This document shows positions 42,667 through 52,452 of a DNA stretch of 64,000 nt, one piece after another. Made by a program: the position numbers and the translations under genes. The stretch spans positions 248,001-312,000 of the forward strand of contig NZ_WOFU01000003.1 in NCBI RefSeq assembly GCF_016879755.1. Direction: 5' to 3'. Position 1 is the stretch's first letter; each line of letters begins with the position of its first letter. Source of the DNA: Bacillus sp. B15-48 (GTDB lineage: Bacteria; Bacillota; Bacilli; Bacillales; Cytobacillaceae). Below the pieces are notes generated by a model, which was given only the letters and a program-made list of their open reading frames with translations, was not told the origin of the DNA and searched no databases.

Positions 42667-43788
42667 TTAAAACGGAATTATCCCCATAGAAATGGTCACG
42701 TTTCCCGACTTTTTCTTAACGAGTTCTAGTTTCTCTGCGCCAGTATATAATCGAACAGCCGGTTCACTTACGCCATATGCCCCTGTATACTTAAACACTG
42801 TTTCCGACGGTGCTTCCATCTTCATCTTATTTAGTTCTGCTGGCGGATAATAAACAAACTCCCAATCATATTTATTAACAACCTCAAGCAGGCCAGCCTC
42901 ATCCTTTTTTAAATCAATCGTGCAAACTGCCTTCACACTTTTTATCGAAAGTTTCAGCTCAGCCAATGTTTCGACGATGACATCTTCAATTTCCTCAGCA
43001 GATGTTCCTCGGTTGCATCCGATTCCAATGACAATTGTTTTCGGTCGATACAGTACGCCATTCCGAAGAAGGACCTCTTCCTCACTTGACAATAAGCGAT
43101 GAGTCACAATTAAGGCAGCTGCCGGTTTTGCGGCGATCGCTGCATCAATCGATGGATAAACGACTAATTGTTCAGGAATCGGTGTATCGTACATCCACCA
43201 GTCGCGCTCCCCCGATTCTTGAACAATCGCCACATGTTCCTCATTTACAACCGCTGCACTCACCGGCGTCAATTTCTCATCCGACTCCCATACCCAGCCA
43301 AACCGAGAACCCAATATATCAACCGGAATTGTCTTTTGTACATCAGATGCAGTGGTAATGATTGCCTTCCCGCCGATCACAGCTGCCACTTCATGTGTCA
43401 ACTCATTCGCACCGCCTATATGACCAGATAAGACACTAATCACATTTTCGCCGCGATCATCAATGACAACGACTCCAGGGTCTGTTTTCTTATCTTTTAA
43501 AATCGGCGCAATCATGCGGACAACCGCCCCAAGAGAGATGATCATAATGATTCCTTTGTATTTCTCAAACAACGTTGGTAATAGCATCCGGACACTGCCT
43601 GAAAACAACTGAATCTCCTTTGTCTCCTCATCCCCTCTTGCAAATTTCTCCATATAATAGACATCTGAATGGGCAAACACCTTATGTAATTCCCTCGCTA
43701 TTTCAACACCGTGCTTTGTAATGGCGACAACTGCATAAGCGTTCTTTTGGACAACGGAAGGTCGAATCCCTTCTTGCAATTCAATCAT
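42667..43788 (-). CDS. cbiG: Cobalt-precorrin-5A hydrolase
   Basis: Opens the delta-lactone of cobalt-precorrin-5A, releasing acetaldehyde. 373 residues with the CbiG N-terminal (SLGAVVRMIAPILKDKKTDPGVVVID) and mid-domain (VISVLSGHIGGANELTHEVAAVIGG) signatures and a C-terminal GIGCNRGTSAEEIEDVI block. The start overlaps the cbiF stop by four bases. A 65-base gap follows before cbiA. Confidence 0.92.
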   Translation of the reverse strand: MIELQEGIRPSVVQKNAYAVVAITKHGVEIARELHKVFAHSDVYYMEKFARGDEETKEIQLFSGSVRMLLPTLFEKYKGIIMIISLGAVVRMIAPILKDKKTDPGVVVIDDRGENVISVLSGHIGGANELTHEVAAVIGGKAIITTASDVQKTIPVDILGSRFGWVWESDEKLTPVSAAVVNEEHVAIVQESGERDWWMYDTPIPEQLVVYPSIDAAIAAKPAAALIVTHRLLSSEEEVLLRNGVLYRPKTIVIGIGCNRGTSAEEIEDVIVETLAELKLSIKSVKAVCTIDLKKDEAGLLEVVNKYDWEFVYYPPAELNKMKMEAPSETVFKYTGAYGVSEPAVRLYTGAEKLELVKKKSGNVTISMGIIPF

Positions 43789-44567
43789 TTTGCCTGAACC
43801 CCTTTACGGTATCCGTGAGTGAAAGCAGCATCATATAGTTTTGAGCGGTATTCTTCTTTCTCATGAATGTTTGGATCTAACGCCCAGCCTGCCAAAATCA
43901 TCGCATGTTTGCGAATGCCATTTTTACGCATGTCTTCATCTAAATGAGCCAATGTTGTTCGGACAATTTTTTCATCTGGCCATGTTGCTCGCTGAATAAC
44001 GGCAACTGGTGTTTCGTCTGCCCATCCTGCTGCTTGCAGTTCTTTTACAATTTTCTTTGTTAATGTCGCGCTTAAAAATAACGCAATCGTACAATGATGA
44101 CTTGCTAAATCTCGCAATTTTTCGAATTCTGGGACAGGAGTGCGTCCCTCTGCCCTTGTTAAAATGAGCGTCTGTGTTAAATCTGGAATCGTCAATTCCG
44201 CACCAATCGCCGCTGCTGAAGCAAAAACTGAACTGACACCTGGGATGATTTCATAGCTGATTTCTTCCTTTTTCAATAGTACGATTTGTTCCATAATTGC
44301 TCCATACATGGCTGGATCGCCAGTATGAATCCGAGCAATGACTTTCCCAGCATTCACGCGGTCTACCATCACTTCAACGATTTCCTCTAAGTGCATTCCC
44401 GCCGTTTTGACTACTTCTGCTTCCGGTTTTGCTTTCGCAATTAACTCTTCATTTACTAAAGAGTCCGTATATAAAATGACGTCTGCTGTTTGGAGGATCT
44501 TTAACCCTTTTACCGTAATTAGATCTGGGTCACCAGGTCCTGCACCAACTATATATATTTTCCTCAT
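43785..44567 (-). CDS. cbiF: Cobalt-precorrin-4 C11-methyltransferase
   Basis: SAM-dependent methylation at C11. 260 residues with YIVGAGPGDPDLITVKGLKI, VIARIHTGDPAMYGAIMEQ and PGVSSVFASAAAIGAELTIPD, the CbiF/CobM pattern. Start and stop each overlap a neighbour by four bases (cbiL upstream, cbiG downstream). Confidence 0.93.
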   Translation of the reverse strand: MRKIYIVGAGPGDPDLITVKGLKILQTADVILYTDSLVNEELIAKAKPEAEVVKTAGMHLEEIVEVMVDRVNAGKVIARIHTGDPAMYGAIMEQIVLLKKEEISYEIIPGVSSVFASAAAIGAELTIPDLTQTLILTRAEGRTPVPEFEKLRDLASHHCTIALFLSATLTKKIVKELQAAGWADETPVAVIQRATWPDEKIVRTTLAHLDEDMRKNGIRKHAMILAGWALDPNIHEKEEYRSKLYDAAFTHGYRKGVQAK

Positions 44568-45271
44568 TTTCTCACCACCATTAGTGTTAAGTATTCAAGC
44601 TCTGCTCCTTCTAAGTCTTGGACATTCCAAATAATTTCTTCATCAGAAGTTACTTTCGTGACGACTGACGCTTTATCTAACAGGTCCAAATCTTTTAAAA
44701 CGGTCAGCATTAAATCAATCACTTTCGCTACTTTAATAAATACGATTGCATCATGGTCTTCGATTGCCCTTTTCATCGCGTCATAATCATCTCGAGCAGG
44801 GATAATCGCCACATGTTCATCGCCATCTGCTAATGGAATTCCTAGTCTTGATGCCGACGCATTAAAGGACGAAATGCCAGGAATTGACTTAATCTCGACT
44901 TCAGGATGCTTTTCCTTCATTAATTTCATCATATGAATGAATGTGCTATATAAAAGCGGGTCCCCTTCGGTAACGAAAGCAACGTCTTTTCCTTCCTTCA
45001 CTTTTTGCCAAACGACTTCCACTGTATTTGCCCACTCACGATCTAATATTTCTTGATCTTTTGTCATCGGAAACACGAGCCCAAGCATTTCCTTTTCTTC
45101 CGGGCGTATGTATACTTCGATAATTTGATGTGCATAGCTTTTACTGCCTTTCCGTTTCCGTGGATAAGCGATTACAGGTGACTCTTTAATCACGCGAAAC
45201 GCCTTTACTGTAATTAATTCTGGATCGCCAGGACCGACTCCAAGTCCGTATAATGTGCCAAGATTCGTCAT
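44564..45271 (-). CDS. cbiL: Cobalt-factor II / precorrin-2 C20-methyltransferase
   Basis: SAM-dependent methylation at C20. 235 residues with [39 protein letters not shown] and [20 protein letters not shown]. Coupled by a four-base overlap to cbiET upstream and cbiF downstream. Confidence 0.93.
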   Translation of the reverse strand: MTNLGTLYGLGVGPGDPELITVKAFRVIKESPVIAYPRKRKGSKSYAHQIIEVYIRPEEKEMLGLVFPMTKDQEILDREWANTVEVVWQKVKEGKDVAFVTEGDPLLYSTFIHMMKLMKEKHPEVEIKSIPGISSFNASASRLGIPLADGDEHVAIIPARDDYDAMKRAIEDHDAIVFIKVAKVIDLMLTVLKDLDLLDKASVVTKVTSDEEIIWNVQDLEGAELEYLTLMVVRK

Positions 45272-46467
45272 TCTTTGTCTTCCTTTCTTTTTGCGCTAAT
45301 AATATAAATCGGATTAAGCGGAACAAATCGTGTCATGTCTAAAATCGGTTTACTTTTCGATATTTGTGCTTGAGTTATCGAAACTTGGAAATCAGCTTGT
45401 TTAAAAGCTTCAATCGCTCGATATAAATTTTCAATTGTCGCGGCATTAAGGACGATTTTCCCGTCAGCTTTCAACCGAGTACAGCATGTTTCAATCAATT
45501 CGTTCATTTCCCCGCCTGTTCCCCCGATAAAAATTGCATCGGGATCGGGAAAATTCTCCAATCCTTGCGGGGCTTTTCCATGAATCGTTGTCAAATCGAC
45601 GCGAAACTTTCGTTGATTGAGCAGACAATTTTCTAAATCAGCTTGATTCTTTTCAATCGCAAACACTTGACCTTCGGGAGCTAGTTTCGCAGCTTCAATC
45701 GCAAGCGACCCTGTGCAAGTCCCTATATCCCAAACAATGCTATTTTTTTTCAACTCCATTGCTTGAAGACTTAAAACGCGAATTTCCTTTTTCGTAATCA
45801 ACCCTTTATCTGGTTTACGTTGTGAAAACTCTTCATCCTGAATTCCCAAAGACCAGTTCGGTGCATCTGCCACCTTTTTCAAAATCACTACATTTAATGG
45901 TGAAAACTCGTGCTCAACCATTTCGTCTAGCTCATACCACCCTGTCTTTTCATTTACTCCTTGGAGATTTTCCGCGACAAATGCGCGATACTCCGTCAAT
46001 CCAAAAGAAAGAAGGTATTCAGCGATTCGATTCGGACTATTTTCAGCATCTGTAAGGAATGCTACTTTGGCTTTGCCGTCGATTCGTTGCACCAATCCTT
46101 TCATCTCGCGACCATGGACACTAACAAAATAAGCATCTTGCCAACTTTCCCCCATTTTTGCAAACGCTAATTGAACAGAGCTTAAATACGGATGCACCTC
46201 AATTCCAATCTTTCCGGCTAAATAGCTGCCTATTCCGTAAAAAAGCGGATCACCTGATGCCAAGACCACCGTTGGTCGCGTTTCTTGCTGCAAGCGCTCG
46301 GCTATTGCCTTCAATCCTCCCTTGATGACAATCTTCTCCCCATGATATTTAGGGAAAAAGGATAACACTCTTTCACCGCCAACGAGCACTTCACTTCCCT
46401 CAATCCATTGTTCATATTCTGGCAATAGACTTGCTCTCCCATTATCTCCGATTCCAATCAGTTTCAT
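45268..46467 (-). CDS. cbiET: Fused CbiE-CbiT precorrin-7 methyltransferase/decarboxylase
   Basis: Two enzymes in one chain of about 400 residues. The N-terminal half is a CbiE tetrapyrrole methylase ([25 protein letters not shown]) for C5; the C-terminal half is a CbiT class I methyltransferase for C15 methylation and C12 acetate decarboxylation ([36 protein letters not shown]). The start is uncertain: ATG at 46467 begins the conserved sequence, while TTG at 46485 is closer to an AGGAAGGG site. It overlaps cbiD by at least 26 bases. Confidence 0.9.
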   Translation of the reverse strand: MKLIGIGDNGRASLLPEYEQWIEGSEVLVGGERVLSFFPKYHGEKIVIKGGLKAIAERLQQETRPTVVLASGDPLFYGIGSYLAGKIGIEVHPYLSSVQLAFAKMGESWQDAYFVSVHGREMKGLVQRIDGKAKVAFLTDAENSPNRIAEYLLSFGLTEYRAFVAENLQGVNEKTGWYELDEMVEHEFSPLNVVILKKVADAPNWSLGIQDEEFSQRKPDKGLITKKEIRVLSLQAMELKKNSIVWDIGTCTGSLAIEAAKLAPEGQVFAIEKNQADLENCLLNQRKFRVDLTTIHGKAPQGLENFPDPDAIFIGGTGGEMNELIETCCTRLKADGKIVLNAATIENLYRAIEAFKQADFQVSITQAQISKSKPILDMTRFVPLNPIYIISAKRKEDKE

Positions 46468-47575
46468 CGATCGTGTCAATGCCAACAGCCCTTCCTAATA
46501 ATTGTCCTTTTAGCGTATAAATCGCCGTTTCTAGTTCGATTCCACCTTTTATATCGTGAAGCGATGAATAACAACAATACCGACAAAGCTTATTAAAAAA
46601 TTCAAAATGATTTGCCTCTGCCATCATATCGCCAACCTGTGAAGCCGTATTTGCATTCTTAATCTCAGTTATTAACTCTCGATTCGCACCGACACTCCTC
46701 GCAATTTCAGCTAAAAAGCCAAAATCAACTGCTGCACTTTTTGAGTGAACCATCATTACTCCTTGGGCCACTTTTGAGAATTTCCCCATCATGCCTACAA
46801 GCGTGACTTTTTTTATCCCTTGTTTCTTACATTGTTTTAATGAAAATCCGACGAAATCACCCATTTCAATAAAGGCTTCTTCACGTAATTGTGGGAGTAA
46901 TTCCATCGCATATTTTTCACTGCGTCCACCCGTTGTTAACACGAGATGATCACATCCACCAGCCTTTGCTACGCTTATCGCCTGTACGATACTTGCCATA
47001 TACGCAGAACTAGAAAAAGGAACAACGATGCCCCTTGTTCCTAATATCGAAATTCCGCCAATAATTCCAAGCCTCGCGTTCAAGGTTTTCTTTGCAATTT
47101 CTTCCCCATCTGGAACGGAAATAACGACTTTTACCCCACGATTAATTTGAAACTCTTTTAACGTTTCTTCGACGGTCGTGATAATCATTTTTCGCGGCAC
47201 AGGATTGATTGCCGCTTCACCGACGGGGATGGGAAGGCCTGGTTTCGTTACTCGCCCAACCCCAACTCCTCCGTCCAAATGAATTCCCGGTGTATCTGCC
47301 CAACTAACCGTAGACACAATCAATGCTTGATGAGTCGCATCAGGGTCATCACCCGCATCTTTAATCGTTTCCGCTCGGACACTGCTTCCATTCCATTCAC
47401 ATGTTTCAATCGTAAACGTAGCATCTTGGCCGATCGGTAAATGAATCGTTGCTTGTTCTTGAACTTCTCCAGTTATTAATGTCAATAAAGCCGCTTTCGT
47501 CACAGCTGTTGAGCATGCCCCAGTTGTATAGCCGTGCCGCATATTCGCTGTTTTTTTCTTCGCTGCCTTTTCCAT
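46442..47575 (-). CDS. cbiD: Cobalt-precorrin-5B C1-methyltransferase
   Basis: SAM-dependent C1 methylation, the CbiD step of the anaerobic route. 377 residues with the invariant N-terminal [27 protein letters not shown], and the central [17 protein letters not shown]. It starts two bases after the cbiC stop. Confidence 0.93.
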   Translation of the reverse strand: MEKAAKKKTANMRHGYTTGACSTAVTKAALLTLITGEVQEQATIHLPIGQDATFTIETCEWNGSSVRAETIKDAGDDPDATHQALIVSTVSWADTPGIHLDGGVGVGRVTKPGLPIPVGEAAINPVPRKMIITTVEETLKEFQINRGVKVVISVPDGEEIAKKTLNARLGIIGGISILGTRGIVVPFSSSAYMASIVQAISVAKAGGCDHLVLTTGGRSEKYAMELLPQLREEAFIEMGDFVGFSLKQCKKQGIKKVTLVGMMGKFSKVAQGVMMVHSKSAAVDFGFLAEIARSVGANRELITEIKNANTASQVGDMMAEANHFEFFNKLCRYCCYSSLHDIKGGIELETAIYTLKGQLLGRAVGIDTIDETDWNRR

Positions 47576-47577
47576 TT

Positions 47578-48228
47578 TTATCCCTGGTCAGCTAAGAGCG
47601 AAATCGCATTCAATGCTGCAACCGTCACTGTACTTCCGCCTTTACGACCAACATTCGTGATGTAAGGAACTTCGGTTATTTTAGCAAGTTCCTCCTTTGA
47701 TTCTGCGGCAGAAACGAATCCGACAGGCATCCCGATAATTAAATCTGGCTTCGCAATCCCTTCTTTTATTAAACGAATCAGTTCTAAAAGGGCTGTTGGT
47801 GCATTACCAATCGCATAGATTCCTCCTTCATTTTCACGGACAGCTTTTTGCATCGATATGATTGCTCTTGTTGTACTTTGCCTTTTTGCCTCTTCCGTAA
47901 CATCTTTATCAGCAATATAACAATGTAAATCTCCCCCATGCTTTTGGAAGCGCGCTCTTCCTGTGCCACTTTCAATCATTTGTACATCAGCAATGACATG
48001 CCTCCCTTTGCGAATTGCTTCCACTCCTGCTCGAATCGCGTCTGGATGAATGATGACACTTCTTCCAAGTTCAAAATCAGCTGATGCGTGAATAACGCGG
48101 CGAACGATTTTCCATTCGTCTTCTGAAAACGAGTGCTCCCCCATTTCCTCAGCGATAATCGCAAAACTATAATCATAGATTTTGTCAGGGTCGACAGTTA
48201 AAGGTTTAAAGTCCGTTTTAAAATCCAT
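47578..48228 (-). CDS. cbiC: Cobalt-precorrin-8 methylmutase
   Basis: Moves the C11 methyl to C12 to give cobyrinate. 216 residues with RRVIHASADFELGRSVIIHP (containing the catalytic His), AIGNAPTALLELI and GMPVGFVSAAESKEEL. It follows cbiJ by 13 bases. Confidence 0.93.
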   Translation of the reverse strand: MDFKTDFKPLTVDPDKIYDYSFAIIAEEMGEHSFSEDEWKIVRRVIHASADFELGRSVIIHPDAIRAGVEAIRKGRHVIADVQMIESGTGRARFQKHGGDLHCYIADKDVTEEAKRQSTTRAIISMQKAVRENEGGIYAIGNAPTALLELIRLIKEGIAKPDLIIGMPVGFVSAAESKEELAKITEVPYITNVGRKGGSTVTVAALNAISLLADQG

Positions 48229-48241
48229 TTTATCCTTCCTC

Positions 48242-49012
48242 CTAATTCGTGATTATATGGTTTTTCAATTCATGTAATACATCCTTAAAACGAGAATAGA
48301 CCGTTTGATACTTAATATTTGGGCGAGCAATCATGATCGTTTCGATTCCGCATTCCATTGCAGCTTCTACTTTTTCATCCACTGAACCGACTTTGCCGCT
48401 TTCTTTTGTGATCATTAATGACACATCATATTGTTTATATAAGGCCTTATTGAGTTCTTTTGAAAAGGGCCCTTGAATTGCAACGATATTTTTCTGCTCG
48501 ATCCCGAGTTCTGCACATTTTTCCATATTGTCTACTCGAGGCAGCATGCGCGCAATCAATCTCGTATTCTCTAAGCCAACTAATTCTTTTGCGAAAATAG
48601 ATAATGTTTTACTTCCTGTTGTGAGCATGATCACGCCCTTTTTTTTCGCCGCAAGCTTAGCTGCCTCTTCATAATCGTGAACAACAACCAAGTTTTCATG
48701 CTCAAATTGCTGACTTTCCCGTTCATAGCGAATATATGGAACATTCTGTTCTTTTGCAGCTTGAAGTGCATTTTTGGATGCTTCCTCCGCAAATGGATGA
48801 CTCGCATCGACAACGGCTTTACATCGATTATCGCTAATAAAAGCAGCCATTTCAGCAGCTGTTAATCGACCTATTCGTACCTCAATTCCTGCATCTGTTA
48901 AACTTTTCGCTGCGGAATCTGTTACGACCGTTGCAATTACCTTTAATCCCGATTTATTTATTTCAACCGCTAACTCTCGCGCATCACTTGTACCTGCCAA
49001 GAATAAAATCAT
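48242..49012 (-). CDS. cbiJ: Cobalt-precorrin-6A reductase
   Basis: NAD(P)H-dependent reduction of cobalt-precorrin-6A. 256 residues with ILFLAGTSDARELAVEINKS at the N-terminus, CKAVVDASHPFAEEASKNA and the C-terminal GCGIET-like MIARPNIKY. The start overlaps the cbiX stop by four bases. Confidence 0.92.
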   Translation of the reverse strand: MILFLAGTSDARELAVEINKSGLKVIATVVTDSAAKSLTDAGIEVRIGRLTAAEMAAFISDNRCKAVVDASHPFAEEASKNALQAAKEQNVPYIRYERESQQFEHENLVVVHDYEEAAKLAAKKKGVIMLTTGSKTLSIFAKELVGLENTRLIARMLPRVDNMEKCAELGIEQKNIVAIQGPFSKELNKALYKQYDVSLMITKESGKVGSVDEKVEAAMECGIETIMIARPNIKYQTVYSRFKDVLHELKNHIITN

Positions 49013-49926
49013 TTGACAGCTTCCACCTCGTTGAATGCAGAATCATCGTGGTCATGTTCATGATGATGATGGTCTTCATGGTGATGATGGTGATCATGAT
49101 GGTGGTGGTGGTGATGGTGCCCATGCTCCTCTACATGCAAACGATAGTTTTCTAAATCCATCGCCCCACTTGATTTTCCTTCGATTGCTCCCGCTACCCG
49201 GTCTTTTAAAATAGTTTGTAGTTTTGAATGATAGCCAAAGTATTTCGCTAACACAAACTCATGCTCGGGATATTTTTTTTCGTACTCTGCAACCATTTTG
49301 TTCATCCGTTCCATTAAGATGCCTGTAAATAAAAAGTAAGGCAACATCACAACTTTTTTCGCACCAAGTTGAATACACCGTTCAATCCCTTCATCTACAA
49401 GCGGAGCAGTAACACCCATAAAGGAACTTTCCACCCATTTGACATTCAACTTTTCCCAAAGCAATCTCGTAATTTTATAAAAATCGCTATTTGCGTCAGA
49501 ATCACTTCCACCGCGACCAATTAATAAAATGGCTGTATCATGGTGCTCCGCTTTCGGATCAAAACCTACTTCTTCTAAACGATCGACTAAAATCTCAAAT
49601 ACTTCGGATTGAATGCCGATTGTTTGACCGTATGTAAATTGTACATCTGGATATTTGTTTTCAGCTTCAATAATCTCAGCAGGAATATGAAGTTTCGAGT
49701 GACCTGCATGCAGTAAAATAATCGGGATGACATTTACCTCTGTTGCCCCTTTTTTTACACAATTCGCGATTCCTTCGGAAATCGTTGGTGAAGCAAATTC
49801 TAGAAAGCAAGTTTCAATCATTAGATTCTCGTCCATCGTCGGAATCATTTCTTTTATAAAAATTCGAACCTCTTCATTTCCGGCCTCTAACCTACTGCCA
49901 TGACCAACGAATAATACAGCTTTCAT
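49009..49926 (-). CDS. cbiX: Sirohydrochlorin cobaltochelatase with poly-His tail
   Basis: Inserts cobalt into sirohydrochlorin. Two chelatase halves are present: VLFVGHGSRLEAGNEE (metal-site His) with LLHAGHSKLHIP, and ILLIGRGGSDSDANSDFYK with MLPYFLFTGILMERM. The C-terminus is a run of about 28 residues, mostly His with Asp/Glu (after LHVEEHG), likely a metal store or delivery tail. Unlike the Bacillus megaterium protein as I recall it, no Cys cluster for a Fe-S centre is visible in the tail. The ATG at 49926 has AAGGAGG upstream; the ATG at 49959 precedes that site. Confidence 0.92.
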   Translation of the reverse strand: MKAVLFVGHGSRLEAGNEEVRIFIKEMIPTMDENLMIETCFLEFASPTISEGIANCVKKGATEVNVIPIILLHAGHSKLHIPAEIIEAENKYPDVQFTYGQTIGIQSEVFEILVDRLEEVGFDPKAEHHDTAILLIGRGGSDSDANSDFYKITRLLWEKLNVKWVESSFMGVTAPLVDEGIERCIQLGAKKVVMLPYFLFTGILMERMNKMVAEYEKKYPEHEFVLAKYFGYHSKLQTILKDRVAGAIEGKSSGAMDLENYRLHVEEHGHHHHHHHHDHHHHHEDHHHHEHDHDDSAFNEVEAVK

Positions 49927-49946
49927 TCCCTTCGCCCTCCTTCTTA

Positions 49947-51593
49947 TTAATCCTCGCATGGTGCTGGCTCTAGCTTGATTTTAGGGGTGATATCTTGATA
50001 TTGATAACCGTTAAGCACCTTAGCCCGCTTGAAATATTTAAATAATCGCTCGTTCGGATGAGCGTTCTGTTTATACTCCTCTACAATGTTCGTTATCGTT
50101 TCAACAAGCCTCTTCGGTTCAATTCCTTCAGCAACAGGCTGTCCTGGATGAGCTGTACGGCCGACTGGCTTGGCACCTAAAAACAAATCGAACTTCCCTC
50201 TTCGAAAAACGATGCCGATATCGTCCATGACGGCGCGGTAACAAACCATCCCGCATCCATTAAAGCCGATATGCAATTCCTTTGGCATTTCCATGCCACC
50301 TACAACTTTTTGCAATTCTTCTGCATAAGGAATGGCTTCCGTTTTTTCGCCATCACAAAAGTCACATGCTTTCAGTGTGACTACATTCCCAACTGGAGAG
50401 AGCAAAAAACCTGCTGCTTGCAATTGTTCGGTGATTCTTTCTGGTTCCGTTGTTGGAACCTTTAACAAAATTTGATGGTTTGGTGTGTACTCGATCGTCC
50501 CTGTTTCGCCAACTACCTCTGCAAGTACAATCATTTGCGCAGCGGTAAACTGCTTATTTGCCACACCAGGACTGACAGCTAGTTCAAAAATCGATTCAAT
50601 TTTTTGTTGAATGAACGCAGGTTCAAATGGTTGACTACTCATTCCTGAAACCCGAGTTAATGCATCCATCGCGATTTCAAATGAAGAGTCTCTTTCCTCA
50701 GGTGCTTTCGTTAACACTGCTACAGCCGATGTACTTTCAGCTTTCGGTTCTTGCTCCAAAGCCCACGGCTCCGCTTCCTTTTGCAGACGTTGATGCGGCT
50801 TTAACGGTTGTGTTTCTGCATTTAACGTGTATTTTTTTTGATAGCCACGCGGCGTGATCAGTTTATTGTCATATAAAAACGTCGAAGAATTTCCGATGAT
50901 GACCGTAGTTAGCATCCCAATTTCGTAGTTCAACATTTCTGCAAGATTCGTAATGACGACCTGCTGACGCTCGCGATAAGCACTTTTCACCAAACCAACC
51001 GGCGTATTGGGTGAACGATACTTTAGTAAAATCTTCTGTGCCTCGACAATTTGTCTCGTTCTGCGACCACTCCGTGGATTATAAAGGGCAATGACAAAAT
51101 CCGCTTGCGCCGCTGCTTCCACGCGTTTGGCAATTAAATCCCATGGTGTCAAATGATCACTCAGGCTGATCGTGCAAGAATCATGCATAACTGGTGCGCC
51201 TAGTAGCGAAGCACAAGAGTTAATCGCTGAAATACCTGGAACAATTTCAATTTCAACGCCTGTCTCCTCCTTCCAGCCCTTTTCAATGAGCACCTCATAA
51301 ACAAGACCAGCCATCCCATAAACACCTGAGTCTCCACTTGAAATGACAGCTACTTTTTTCCCGTTTTCCGCTTGTTTTACTGCTTCTTGTGCCCGTGTAA
51401 CTTCTTCCGTCATTCCTGTACTTATAATCGTTTGGTCAACTAATAAATCTTGAATAAGATCCATATACGTTTTATAGCCAATGATAAAATCACTTTCCTG
51501 AAGTGCTTCAACAGCACGGTGGGTAATATGTTTAAAATCTCCAGGGCCAAACCCTACTACGAACAGTTTCCCTTTATTTGACACACACTCCAT
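49947..51593 (-). CDS. cbiH60: CbiH60: cobalt-factor III C17-methyltransferase with C-terminal Fe-S domain
   Basis: 548 residues in two parts. The N-terminal 245 or so are the C17 methyltransferase that contracts the ring (VVGFGPGDFKHITHRAVEAL, VAVISSGDSGVYGMAGLVYE, PGISAINSCASLLGAPVMHD). After a linker comes a nitrite/sulfite-reductase-like domain with a C-x2-C (KACDFCDGE) and C-x3-C (GFNGCGMVCYRAV) pair, consistent with a 4Fe-4S cluster. This long form is the CbiH60 known from Bacillus megaterium. It follows cbiW by 12 bases. Confidence 0.92.
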   Translation of the reverse strand: MECVSNKGKLFVVGFGPGDFKHITHRAVEALQESDFIIGYKTYMDLIQDLLVDQTIISTGMTEEVTRAQEAVKQAENGKKVAVISSGDSGVYGMAGLVYEVLIEKGWKEETGVEIEIVPGISAINSCASLLGAPVMHDSCTISLSDHLTPWDLIAKRVEAAAQADFVIALYNPRSGRRTRQIVEAQKILLKYRSPNTPVGLVKSAYRERQQVVITNLAEMLNYEIGMLTTVIIGNSSTFLYDNKLITPRGYQKKYTLNAETQPLKPHQRLQKEAEPWALEQEPKAESTSAVAVLTKAPEERDSSFEIAMDALTRVSGMSSQPFEPAFIQQKIESIFELAVSPGVANKQFTAAQMIVLAEVVGETGTIEYTPNHQILLKVPTTEPERITEQLQAAGFLLSPVGNVVTLKACDFCDGEKTEAIPYAEELQKVVGGMEMPKELHIGFNGCGMVCYRAVMDDIGIVFRRGKFDLFLGAKPVGRTAHPGQPVAEGIEPKRLVETITNIVEEYKQNAHPNERLFKYFKRAKVLNGYQYQDITPKIKLEPAPCED

Positions 51594-51605
51594 CTCCTTC
51601 TATAC

Positions 51606-51971
51606 CTATTTCTTCTTTGAAATCCCTACGGGTGCGCGAGAAGCTGGGTTCACTGCCATCTCCCCATTTACGAATTGATAGATTATATTTTCGTTAAGAC
51701 TCTGTTCGTTCTGATCACGAACAATTTGCCGACCGATTTCTGGAGATTCGACTCGGTACCAAACCCCTTCAGGGTAAGAAATGACAATGCAGGCATCTTG
51801 GCACCGACCATTGCAGCGTGTACGTGTTGTATGGATTTGTTCGTCTAATTGTAATAACTCAATTTCATTACGAATCGCTTGAGTCAGTTCCTCTCCACCT
51901 TTTCTCATACAACTGCTTCCGTTGCAGATGAATAAATGCGTACTCATTCCTTTCAAATCCCAAGTTGTCAT
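51606..51971 (-). CDS. cbiW: Thioredoxin-like [2Fe-2S] ferredoxin CbiW
   Basis: A 121-residue ferredoxin with the Cys pattern CNGSSC and RCNGRCQDAC of the thioredoxin-like 2Fe-2S family, followed by YPEGVWYRVESPEIGRQIV. It likely supplies electrons to the Fe-S enzymes of the pathway (CbiH60). First gene of the operon, behind the cobalamin riboswitch and its terminator. Confidence 0.88.
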   Translation of the reverse strand: MTTWDLKGMSTHLFICNGSSCMRKGGEELTQAIRNEIELLQLDEQIHTTRTRCNGRCQDACIVISYPEGVWYRVESPEIGRQIVRDQNEQSLNENIIYQFVNGEMAVNPASRAPVGISKKK

Positions 51972-52000
51972 ATTAAACTTCCTCCTTTAAATTAGAGGGA

Positions 52001-52035
52001 AATAAAAAAACCTTAACTCATCGAGTTAAGGTTTT
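52001..52035 (-). terminator. Terminator of the cobalamin riboswitch
   Basis: AAAACCTTAACTC (52007-52019) pairs perfectly with GAGTTAAGGTTTT (52023-52035), followed by TTTTTATT on the minus strand, between the aptamer and cbiW. Confidence 0.88.
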
Positions 52036-52085
52036 GAGAAGCCAAGCCAATTTTAAATACACATCCGTGCAGCTAATAGCACTTG

Positions 52086-52290
52086 ATTGCTTCATCATTC
52101 CCTCCGAATGAGATTCACACATGTTTTAAAAGCAGGTCTCCTGGCTTCGCTTCGTTTTACTCTTGTCCCTTCCCAGTAATTAAACCAGTGGTTATGACAA
52201 TTTCATCAGCTTTACAGTAGCGGGGGCTGCATCGGACTTTCACCGATTTCCCTATTATCCCAAGCATTTAAGCATTGGGCACTTTTAAAC
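52086..52290 (-). promoter_or_regulatory. Cobalamin riboswitch
   Basis: On the minus strand the characteristic core is present: GGGAAATCGGTGAAAGTCCG, GCAGCCCCCGCTACTGT, and the B12 box AAGCCAGGAGACCTGC (around 52131-52147), then a loop-kissing arm ending GTGTGAATCTCATTCGG. It controls the whole cbi operon through the terminator at 52001-52035. Confidence 0.95.
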
Positions 52291-52452
52291 CAAAATATTA
52301 AATTATAGATTACGTTTGAACTTTGAATAATATCATAATCTATTTTTCTAAAATTTTAAACACTAAAATACTTTCAATTCGACAAAAACGAGCGCAAAAC
52401 CCACATATTTCAAGTGTTTATGTGGGTAAAAATAAATTTTTCGACAAATTTA

